NCBI GenBank assembly: GCA_002731665.1
Contig: PCCJ01000071.1
Span: forward strand, 1-8,583
From: Actinomycetota bacterium
Lineage (GTDB): Bacteria; Actinomycetota; Acidimicrobiia; Acidimicrobiales; Poriferisodaliceae
DNA length: 8,583 bases
Direction of reading: 5' to 3'
Below are positions 1-5,976 of the stretch, in pieces; within the stretch, counting starts at the first letter, position 1; each line of letters opens with the position of its first letter. The notes under the pieces are model-generated. The model did no database searches and was not told where the DNA came from. It was given only the letters and a program-made list of their open reading frames with translations. A program made the translations under genes and the position numbers.

Positions 1-1679
1 GTAGAACAGACAACTTGGGCACTAAATTTCTGCTCTATGGGCCAGATGGTGCTGGTTTGCTGAGCGAACCAGGCGAACTCAATATGGGCAGTTCAGGCAC
101 ACTTCAGAAGTTCATATCAGATGGGTTAATTACATTTCCAGCAGACCACACTGCATTAGTCTTGTGGGATCATGGCGGCGGTTGGACAGGTATGGGTCCT
201 GACGAAAGCGACGCATACGACATCTTAACTTTGCCAGAAATGACCGAGGCTATAGCTAACGGGTTATCCGCAGCAGGTGTATCTCGTTTCGACTTGATCG
301 GCATGGACGCATGTTTAATGGCTACTTATGAAACTGCCCACGCTGTCAACGGGTTAACTGACTATTTTCTTGCGTCTGAAGAACTTGAACCAGGACATGG
401 ATGGAACTACGAAAGTTTCGCCTCGCTAGTAAATCAAATTGACGTTGATCCCATCGATCTAGGTAAAACAATTGCAAAAGGTTTTCAGGACCAAGCTAAT
501 GAAGCTGGAACTGGAGGAGACATTACATTATCGCTCCTAGACATGAATAAGTTTGAGGACTTTGATGAAAGCTTCGTAGCTCTGTTGGACAGCACTTATG
601 AGTTGCCATCGGGCGTGAGGTCAGTTGCACCCGAAATGCGCGCAGCAAGCAAATCGGTGCCGTCATACGGATCAAACCCCGATCCTTCACGGTCAACGCA
701 CCATATAGATCTCGGCTCATTCGTGAATAAATGGTTTGATGCTTCCGATACTTTGTTATCGGAGTTCCAGGAAGCGTTAGATTCGTTAGTAGTTCATAAA
801 GTTGCAGGGCCCGCTAATGAACGCAGTACCGGCATTTCAATATATTTTCCGGCAGAAATCTCGTACCTAGACCTAGGAGATGAACCGGTAGAGCAGCTTT
901 CATCGCACCCTTATTTCCAAAACTTTGAAAGCTTAGAATGGACGAATTTTCTTGGGGACTACCTCGTGGGTGGGACTGAGTTACCTGAAGCTTCTTACCC
1001 CGAGATAGACCTTGACTCCGTAGAATCAGACACCAGCGAATACGGACTAGAAATATCTGCATATCTTGAGCCTGGAACCTTTGAGAACTTGGCTGAAGTT
1101 AACATTTACTATGGCGTCGTCGACCCTGCAGATGGAGAGCTGTACTTTATCGGCGAAGAAGAAGGCTACTTTGATTTAGATGACGAAGAAGGCTATGTAA
1201 GCGCTTACTATGATTTTTCGATCTTGTCTCTCAGCGACGGGGAAGATGAAATCTACGCATACTCTGAGTTATGGATCGATGGCGACTTAATGCTTGTCGA
1301 TATACCCCTTTCGTATGTTCCATCAAATGAATTTGACACTGACGACCCTCCTCATGACGTGACCTTAGCCCTTGCAATCGATGAAGATATGCTTGTGGTA
1401 AGCGAGGTTTACTATGAGGTGGATGAATATGATCAATGGGGAGAAGTTACTCTTGACCCCGAAGGACTCATTTCTCCACTGGTGCAGCTATGGGACGAAG
1501 AGACCCAAGAACTTTATTGGGTTGACTCTAGTGACGAACTCAGTCTCTGGGCGGACAAAGAAAACTTAGAGTACGCCTTCTCCACGCTTGATTCAGGACT
1601 CGAAGTGTGGGTGGTTCTAGAGGTACTTGACTTCGGTGGCAATAGTGACTGGGTAGAGCTTAGTGTCATCGTGCCTTGA
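1..1679 (+). CDS. Clostripain-like (peptidase C11) cysteine protease, 5'-truncated
   Basis: The reading frame is open to the left edge (RTDNLGTKF precedes any start), so the N-terminus, where a signal peptide would be expected, is missing. The visible 558 or so residues begin inside the C11 fold. The two catalytic signatures are clear: LWDHGGGW with the His codon at 171-173, and LIGMDACLM with the Cys codon at 312-314. Upstream, ELNMGSSGTLQKF matches the family's ELNMG..TL..F stretch, and HHIDLGSF near 700-720 fits the end of the protease core. C11 enzymes are secreted or surface endopeptidases that usually cut after Arg or Lys; substrate preference here is inference. From base 996 onward the protein changes to about 227 residues of beta-rich, aromatic, extremely acidic sequence with no Arg and a single Lys, and no sorting or membrane segment at the end. 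The gene converges on the photolyase gene with a 37-base gap. Family call is firm; the tail's role is unknown. Confidence 0.92.
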   Translation, partial: RTDNLGTKFLLYGPDGAGLLSEPGELNMGSSGTLQKFISDGLITFPADHTALVLWDHGGGWTGMGPDESDAYDILTLPEMTEAIANGLSAAGVSRFDLIGMDACLMATYETAHAVNGLTDYFLASEELEPGHGWNYESFASLVNQIDVDPIDLGKTIAKGFQDQANEAGTGGDITLSLLDMNKFEDFDESFVALLDSTYELPSGVRSVAPEMRAASKSVPSYGSNPDPSRSTHHIDLGSFVNKWFDASDTLLSEFQEALDSLVVHKVAGPANERSTGISIYFPAEISYLDLGDEPVEQLSSHPYFQNFESLEWTNFLGDYLVGGTELPEASYPEIDLDSVESDTSEYGLEISAYLEPGTFENLAEVNIYYGVVDPADGELYFIGEEEGYFDLDDEEGYVSAYYDFSILSLSDGEDEIYAYSELWIDGDLMLVDIPLSYVPSNEFDTDDPPHDVTLALAIDEDMLVVSEVYYEVDEYDQWGEVTLDPEGLISPLVQLWDEETQELYWVDSSDELSLWADKENLEYAFSTLDSGLEVWVVLEVLDFGGNSDWVELSVIVP

Positions 1680-1716
1680 GACTGGTCAGTGCGTTACCTT
1701 AGTGCCAGCACGTGGC

Positions 1717-3216
1717 TCACAAATTTCCGATTGCTAAGCGTTCGCGCACGTCAATAGCTCTTTCGCGAATTTGATCTATGTCATTTAAGCGATCGAGGTT
1801 GCCAAATTGAATTGCTAGCCGATGGTTAGAGCTCAACTGGTCCCGGTTACGGTCTAGGAAGTCCCAGTAAAGCGTGGTGAAGGGGCAAGCGTCATCTCCA
1901 ACGCGCTTCTTGGGATTGAAGCTGCAGGTTCGACAAGAGTCACTCATTCGATTGATGTAGGCTCCACCACTTGCGTATGGCTTGGTCGACATAGAACCGC
2001 CATCGGCGTACAACGCCATTCCAACTACGTTTGGAACCATCACCCACTCTGAGCTGTCAACAAATGAAGCAGTCATCCACTCTGTCATTGCTTGTGGGTT
2101 TATCCCTGCCGTGAGGGCGAGATTTCCAAAAATCATGAGCCGCTCGATGTGATGTGCATATCCATAGTCTCGAAGGTGATTCATGGCTGAGCTGACGCAC
2201 CTCATCCCGGTCTCCGCGGCACCCAAAAACACCGGAGGAACCGCCTGATCCGCACTAAAGAAATTAGATTCTGCGTAATCGGGCATCCAAAGCCAATACA
2301 AACCCCAGATGTACTCCCGCCAACCCAATATTTGACGTATAAAGCCTTCGACGCTATTTAGCGGCGCAGCACCATCGTTATATGCTTTTTCGGCGGCTGC
2401 CAACACTTCGCTGGGGTGCAACAAACCTAGATTGAGGGATGAACTTAGACAGGAGTGAGATAGCTTCCATTCGCTCGCCAGCATGGCGTCCTCATAAGTT
2501 CCAAATTGAGGCAGGCCGGTATCGATAAATTCTTGCAGTCTGACCAGTGCTTGTGCTCTTGTGACCGGCCATATTCCTTCTGGATATTTACCCCACCCAT
2601 CAGATAGTCGACTGAGAACCAATTCATCGGTTGTGTCAAGAGGAAACTTGACTGGTGAAGGCCAAACTCTTCCATCTTTTGGAGGGGGTTCTCTGTTGTC
2701 TGAATCGAAGTTCCAACGCCCACCCGCAGGGTCTCCGTCGCTCATTAGCACTGCGAGACGCTTTCGCTGCCACCTGTAGAAATCTTCAAGTCGCAGTTGT
2801 TTACGAGACTTTGACCATTCAGCAAACTCCGAATAGCTGCAAATAAACTGGTTGTTGGGGACTATACGAATTCCATTTTTTTCAAGAAATTCCCGACATT
2901 TCCAACTTGAAGGCTCCATCGCTGAGACTTCCGTTACTGCATTATTTTGACAGTGCCTCTCTAAGCCTTTCTTAAAAGATGCCGCCAGTAGGTAATCAAC
3001 CTCAAACCCTTTTTCTCTGAGCTCCTCAGCGAAATGCATCATCGCTGAGATCACTACATGCTGCCGTTGAGCGTGCCAATTCTTGGATTCTATTTTTTGA
3101 AAACTCTCTACCATCAAGATACGACAATCACCCGGTGTCTGACCCTGCAAAGAACTGATACCGAGATTAAGTTGATCTCCGAAAATCCAAATGGTCTTTT
3201 TAGCGTGATTGCTCAT
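1717..3216 (-). CDS. FeS-type bacterial cryptochrome/photolyase (probable (6-4) photolyase)
   Basis: A 499-residue protein of the deoxyribodipyrimidine photolyase-related family (FeS-BCP, PhrB-like), full length for the family. It should use FAD and blue light to repair UV photoproducts in DNA, probably (6-4) lesions, with a lumazine antenna as in known members (inferred). The N-terminus IWIFGDQLNLG is the family's antenna-domain opening. Four cysteines, Cys340, Cys428, Cys431 and Cys444, have spacing 88/3/13, the same as the [4Fe-4S] ligands I recall for Agrobacterium PhrB (350/438/441/454). His356 in YAHHIERLMI lies 16 after the first Cys, as does the catalytic His366 of PhrB. The FAD-pocket stretch EWVMVPNVVGMALYADGG is also present. 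Oddities: no Trp in the VFLGAAETGMRC segment, where relatives have FYWTGDTDM-C, and Met381 follows Trp380 where PhrB has Tyr391. ATG at 3216 is preceded by GGTGA, a modest ribosome site. It lies 208 bases downstream of the lipoprotein gene, so it probably has its own promoter. Confidence 0.95.
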   Translation of the reverse strand: MSNHAKKTIWIFGDQLNLGISSLQGQTPGDCRILMVESFQKIESKNWHAQRQHVVISAMMHFAEELREKGFEVDYLLAASFKKGLERHCQNNAVTEVSAMEPSSWKCREFLEKNGIRIVPNNQFICSYSEFAEWSKSRKQLRLEDFYRWQRKRLAVLMSDGDPAGGRWNFDSDNREPPPKDGRVWPSPVKFPLDTTDELVLSRLSDGWGKYPEGIWPVTRAQALVRLQEFIDTGLPQFGTYEDAMLASEWKLSHSCLSSSLNLGLLHPSEVLAAAEKAYNDGAAPLNSVEGFIRQILGWREYIWGLYWLWMPDYAESNFFSADQAVPPVFLGAAETGMRCVSSAMNHLRDYGYAHHIERLMIFGNLALTAGINPQAMTEWMTASFVDSSEWVMVPNVVGMALYADGGSMSTKPYASGGAYINRMSDSCRTCSFNPKKRVGDDACPFTTLYWDFLDRNRDQLSSNHRLAIQFGNLDRLNDIDQIRERAIDVRERLAIGNL

Positions 3217-3299
3217 GGCGTCACCGAGAGGTTATGAAGAGCGTCGTCAGAAACTGCATTCGCGTTGGCAGTAACGGCAAAGTTCATCATCTCACGCCT

Positions 3300-3313
3300 A
3301 TTGTACCGACAAT
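3300..3313 (-). promoter_or_regulatory. Possible photolyase promoter/operator: inverted repeat containing a TACAAT -10
   Basis: The 14-base dyad ATTGT-ACCG-ACAAT is a perfect 5-4-5 inverted repeat. On the minus strand its downstream arm reads TACAAT (3305-3300), a good -10 hexamer, and transcription from it would give a 5' leader of about 75 bases before the photolyase ATG at 3216. No convincing -35 lies at 16-18 bases. A repressor or light-responsive regulator bound to the dyad would cover the -10, but no regulator gene is visible in the window. The rest of the 208-base gap (3217-3424) shows no gene. Confidence 0.35.
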
Positions 3314-3424
3314 GGGAGAGCACCAAAGTTGCGTCGCAATCAAAACACTTACATGCTCAACGCTGAGATGAAGACAAGCAATCAAAGGTTGGAGCGTAGG
3401 CTTCTCGATGCGACAGAGAGTTAC

Positions 3425-4258
3425 CTAGTAGTTGCAGAGTTCCGGCTTTTTCGAACCTTTGTAAAGGCGGTCTGCCCATACCTTCGACTTGATAAGAAGG
3501 TCAGATTCATCTATTTCTGACATAAAGTCGGCAGGACACAACCACTGCTCTGATCCACGATTATTCGTCTTTAAGGTCATGTGCACGTGCGCCCATTCAT
3601 CTTGACCATACAAATAACCAAGAAACTGCCCCTGGCTGACTGAATCACCACTTTGTACCGTCATCGATTCCATCATTTTCTCAGCAAGTACTTTTTGCTC
3701 AGCAATTTTCGCAGCGTCAGCGGGTCCAGCCGATGGCTCAAGGCTGTACGAGATCACTTCACCGGTTGGGGTCTGCCACGCCAAATTAATTTGGAACGCG
3801 CCATCAGGAGGTCTCTCGAATATTTCTACAAACATGACACGACCAGGCGAGATTGCTTGAAGCGCAACTTCCTCATACTCAGTGAAGTAGTCAAAACCAT
3901 TATGGAATTGGATTCCAAGCTCGTTCTCTCGAGTACTGAACGGTTGAACACCCCAGTAGTCGTTCACAGCTACCAACGGAGTAGACAAAAGACTTAGTGC
4001 GCTCAATGAAGAATCGGAACTCGATTCAGTCTCCGGGTTCGGAGGCGTCACACTCGCTTCAATTTTGTCTCCAACTTGAGCCGTGGTCACCACCGAAACA
4101 ACATTTGAACTTCCAGCTTGCGGCTCCGGGGACAGACCATCACTCTGTTCTTCCTGCACGGTGACAGTCCCATTTTCCGCTAATGGCTCCTTCGCCCCAC
4201 AAGCAAAGAGACCGATAGTTAACACAATCACTAACAAAGCGACAGTTCTATGTTTCAT
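3425..4258 (-). CDS. Lipoprotein with M23/LytM-like metallopeptidase domain (possibly degenerate)
   Basis: A 277-residue predicted lipoprotein. Residues 1-20 form a type II signal: basic MKHR, a hydrophobic stretch, then the lipobox LFAC with Cys20. Residues 21 to about 98 are a Ser/Thr/Glu/Pro-rich linker. From about 99 an M23-like domain follows: FHNGFD supplies His119 and Asp123 (HxxxD zinc pair), and AHVHM supplies His224 and His226 (HxH). VQSGDSVSQGQFLGYL (201-216) matches the family's V..GD.V..GQ..G strand just before the HxH. The usual YxHL segment is replaced by ISYSLEPS, so the extra catalytic His of LytM-type enzymes seems absent, and a helical insert of about 25 residues (177-200) lies between the strands. 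It may be a weak peptidoglycan endopeptidase, an amidase activator, or a binding-only protein at the outer face of the membrane. The ribosome site is weak (GGAA six bases before the ATG). It is divergent from the flavoenzyme gene and could cotranscribe weakly into the photolyase gene. Confidence 0.8.
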   Translation of the reverse strand: MKHRTVALLVIVLTIGLFACGAKEPLAENGTVTVQEEQSDGLSPEPQAGSSNVVSVVTTAQVGDKIEASVTPPNPETESSSDSSLSALSLLSTPLVAVNDYWGVQPFSTRENELGIQFHNGFDYFTEYEEVALQAISPGRVMFVEIFERPPDGAFQINLAWQTPTGEVISYSLEPSAGPADAAKIAEQKVLAEKMMESMTVQSGDSVSQGQFLGYLYGQDEWAHVHMTLKTNNRGSEQWLCPADFMSEIDESDLLIKSKVWADRLYKGSKKPELCNY

Positions 4259-4339
4259 AAGAAATTCCGTTTTCCTTATTGACCATAAGGCACCACTTTA
4301 ATCACGTTCTTTATTTAATGCACCTCACAAAAACGCCTA

Positions 4340-4366
4340 CCCAAAGCCCAGCTCTTATTCTTTGGG
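4340..4366. repeat. 7-bp inverted repeat CCCAAAG-N13-CTTTGGG
   Basis: Perfect 7-base arms at 4340-4346 and 4360-4366 with a 13-base spacer. It lies about 80-110 bases upstream of the lipoprotein ATG. No T-run follows on either strand, so it does not look like an intrinsic terminator. It could be an operator or a leader-RNA stem for the leftward gene. Confidence 0.5.
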
Positions 4367-4379
4367 ACCAATGGTGCCC
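4364..4379. repeat. Small GC-rich hairpin overlapping the previous repeat
   Basis: GGGACC-AAT-GGTGCCC folds as a six-pair stem with one bulged G and a three-base loop. It shares GGG (4364-4366) with the right arm of the CCCAAAG/CTTTGGG repeat, so the two folds exclude each other. No U-tract follows. Function unknown; it could be chance. Confidence 0.3.
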
Positions 4380-4563
4380 GCAGCCCATTCATGATTAAGC
4401 CGAAGACGGCTCACAGTAGCCATTCTTTGAACCTCTTAACCTTTCAACATATGATCACGTCGCCTAACCAAGCAGGATGGATGAGATCAATCCGATCACT
4501 ATCACGCACCTACTGACAAGCGCCGAACGCATTAAGGCCATTCTCCTTGATTTCGATTAACAA

Positions 4564-4586
4564 TGGCAGATCAGCTGCCAATCTGC
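4564..4586. repeat. Overlapping alternative inverted repeats upstream of the flavoenzyme gene
   Basis: TGGCAG (4564-4569) pairs perfectly with CTGCCA (4575-4580) across a five-base loop. Overlapping it, GCAGAT (4566-4571) pairs with ATCTGC (4581-4586) across a nine-base loop. The two stems are mutually exclusive. GGCAGAT recurs as a direct repeat at 4618-4624, and TCAGCTG at 4571-4577 recurs at 4650-4656. The cluster lies upstream of the proposed promoter, so a protein-binding role is likelier than attenuation if it is functional. Confidence 0.4.
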
Positions 4587-4635
4587 TCTCCCAAAGTGAT
4601 GACTTAGCTCAAACAAAGGCAGATAACAAGTCGTG

Positions 4636-4655
4636 AGCTGATTAGCGCTTCAGCT
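4636..4655. repeat. 6-bp inverted repeat AGCTGA-N8-TCAGCT
   Basis: Perfect six-base arms at 4636-4641 and 4650-4655, ending nine bases before the proposed -35 (4664-4669). Its arms repeat sequence found in the upstream cluster: ATCAGCT at 4570-4576 is the reverse complement of AGCTGAT at 4636-4642. The position immediately upstream of a -35 is typical of an activator site, but no regulator is identified. Confidence 0.4.
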
Positions 4656-4663
4656 GTGAGAAG

Positions 4664-4701
4664 TAGACGAATCATAGTAAGAATGATTATCATTCCTATT
4701 A
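4664..4701 (+). promoter_or_regulatory. Likely promoter of the flavoenzyme/alcohol dehydrogenase unit (leaderless)
   Basis: TAGACG (4664-4669, four of six matches to TTGACA) and TATCAT (4688-4693, fits TAnnnT) are 18 bases apart. Transcription would begin about 7-8 bases after the -10, at or next to the ATG at 4701. There is no ribosome binding site before 4701, which fits a leaderless messenger of the kind common in actinobacteria. The operator dyad lies directly on the -10. Confidence 0.5.
4681..4695. promoter_or_regulatory. Fur-family (Fur/Zur-like) operator
   Basis: GAATGATTATCATTC is a perfect 7-1-7 dyad. Its inner 13 bases, read on the minus strand as AATGATAATCATT, are identical to the centre of the classical 19-base Fur box GATAATGATAATCATTATC; the outer three bases on each side match poorly (14 of 19 overall). 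It covers the proposed -10 element, so a bound repressor would block transcription of 4701-7164. Fur (iron) and Zur (zinc) sites are too alike to separate by eye. Confidence 0.65.
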
Positions 4702-5948
4702 TGGTGTCCGATGTGGGAAAGTTCGATGGGGTTATCACCACAGAAACTTGCATCGTTGGCGCAGGCCCGCATGGCCTCGCCGCAGCGCTTCACCTAAAGC
4801 AAGCAGACCCCTGCGCAGACGTAACAGTCATTGATGAATCAAACGAATGGCTCACTGGCTGGACCCAACAGTTTAAACGCGCTGAAATCGCTACTTTGCG
4901 TTCAGCAATCGTGCATCACCCTTCTCCGAATCCGTATGCATTAACGGACTTTATAGCTCGACAGGATCTTTCGCGTTCAGGCTTTCCGTATGACCCTCCA
5001 ACAACTGAAGCATTCGCTGCGTTCTGTGCTGAGATCATCGCCGAGGCTAATTTAGCTCCTCCGTTACTAGCGATACCCAAATCACTACGCAGCAAACACA
5101 ACAGCGTTGAATTAGAGACCTCCAGCGGAATCATTCGCTCTCAAAACCTTATTATCGCCACAAACCCTCACCAAAGGCTCATCCCCCAGTGGACCTGGAA
5201 TCTCATAGGCCACCAAGCAGGTCTCATCGAGCACGCACTTGACGTTGATCTGCCAGGCATGTCTGATCTTTGTGGGCAAAACGTCGTAATTATCGGTGGC
5301 GGGTTAACAGCAGCGCATCTGGCGCGCAATGCAACCCAAAGAGGTGCCGCAGTGACGGTAATCGCTCGCCGCCCTTTGCAAATACGAGACTTTGATACCG
5401 AACCGGGGTGGCTCGGCCCCAAGTACCTAGAGGGCTATTGCGCTGATTCGGATGCAGGTCGACGGATACAGATAGCACAGGCTGCCCGCAACGGCGGCTC
5501 TATTCCAGCTTGGATGTTCAAATCTCTAACCGATCCCATCGACGGACGCTCAGTCAAAATTCTCGATTCAACCGAGGTAATATCGGCACAAATAACTCTC
5601 CCAAAAGGTTGCGTACTAAACCTAAGCATCGAGGAGGAGGTTTATTGCGACCAGGTATGGCTAGCGACTGGTACCCAAAGCAGTATCCACGCCATGCGGT
5701 GGCTTCAACCAATACTTGAAGACATTCCGATTATCGACGGGTTCCCTCTTGTGGACCAATCGCTACGACTAGGTCCTCACCCGATTTTTGTGATGGGTCG
5801 CAGTGCCACCGTTGCTCTGGGTCCAGCCGCCGGAAATCTCTGGGGGGCGCGCCAAGCGGCCCAACGCATAACTACCGCCATCACCGGACTTGAACTTGAT
5901 CCCAATGGTCGCGCTCATAGCTCCAGACCGAGAAACATTACCTCATAA
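4701..5948 (+). CDS. FAD/NAD(P)-binding oxidoreductase, lysine/ornithine N-hydroxylase-like
   Basis: A 415-residue flavoprotein with two dinucleotide folds: FAD motif GAGPHG at residues 20-25 and NAD(P) motif GGGLTA at 199-204. An ATG motif occurs at 322-324 (LATGTQS) and a C-terminal LGPAAGNLWGAR segment near 373-384 fits closing of the FAD site. The stretch QQFKRAEIATLRS..VHHPSPNPYAL is characteristic of the SidA/IucD/PvdA-like group of uncharacterised FAD/NAD(P) proteins. Authentic members N-hydroxylate lysine, ornithine or other amines for siderophores and related compounds; the substrate here is unknown. The frame is open further upstream (a GTG at 4656), but that extension would run through the promoter and operator dyad and encode an unlikely Ile-rich leader, so I start at ATG 4701; GTG 4704 and 4713 are alternatives. 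It is followed after 28 bases by the alcohol dehydrogenase on the same strand, presumably one operon under metal control. Confidence 0.82.
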   Translation: MVSDVGKFDGVITTETCIVGAGPHGLAAALHLKQADPCADVTVIDESNEWLTGWTQQFKRAEIATLRSAIVHHPSPNPYALTDFIARQDLSRSGFPYDPPTTEAFAAFCAEIIAEANLAPPLLAIPKSLRSKHNSVELETSSGIIRSQNLIIATNPHQRLIPQWTWNLIGHQAGLIEHALDVDLPGMSDLCGQNVVIIGGGLTAAHLARNATQRGAAVTVIARRPLQIRDFDTEPGWLGPKYLEGYCADSDAGRRIQIAQAARNGGSIPAWMFKSLTDPIDGRSVKILDSTEVISAQITLPKGCVLNLSIEEEVYCDQVWLATGTQSSIHAMRWLQPILEDIPIIDGFPLVDQSLRLGPHPIFVMGRSATVALGPAAGNLWGARQAAQRITTAITGLELDPNGRAHSSRPRNITS

Positions 5949-5965
5949 AGCACTGACTTTCTTTA

Positions 5966-5971
5966 AAGGAG
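5966..5971 (+). promoter_or_regulatory. Strong ribosome binding site fixing the alcohol dehydrogenase start
   Basis: AAGGAG lies five bases before ATG 5977, within the 28-base gap after the flavoenzyme stop (5946-5948). The frame is open back to 5890, but that start would overlap the flavoenzyme by 59 bases and lacks a ribosome site. The contrast with the leaderless first gene is notable. Confidence 0.85.
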
Positions 5972-5976
5972 AAAAC

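Larger units (their letters stand above)
4259..4700. other. Divergent intergenic region without a gene
   Basis: About 440 bases between the lipoprotein gene (left, leaving leftward) and the flavoenzyme gene (right, leaving rightward). No reading frame here looks like a real protein and no tRNA- or riboswitch-like fold is recognised. It holds several inverted repeats (4340-4366, 4364-4379, 4564-4580, 4636-4655) and the metal-type operator and promoter next to 4701, all listed separately. A leftward promoter for the lipoprotein must lie here, but I could not pick a convincing -35/-10 pair. Confidence 0.7.

Noticed and set aside
1702..1716. Bidirectional terminator between the protease and photolyase genes
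   Set aside because: Only a 4-bp stem (GCCA/TGGC) around a 5-base loop and no T-run on either strand.
3653..3997. 114-residue frame opposite the M23 lipoprotein
   Set aside because: Shadow of the lipoprotein coding sequence; the basic, irregular sequence has no recognised domain.
4656..4700. GTG start at 4656 (or ATG 4683) for the flavoenzyme
   Set aside because: The extension has no ribosome site, encodes an Ile-rich leader unlike flavoprotein N-termini, and passes through the proposed promoter and operator dyad.
5890..5976. Longer alcohol dehydrogenase start overlapping the flavoenzyme gene
   Set aside because: ATG 5977 has a strong AAGGAG five bases upstream and gives the normal family N-terminus; the extension has no homology-like features.
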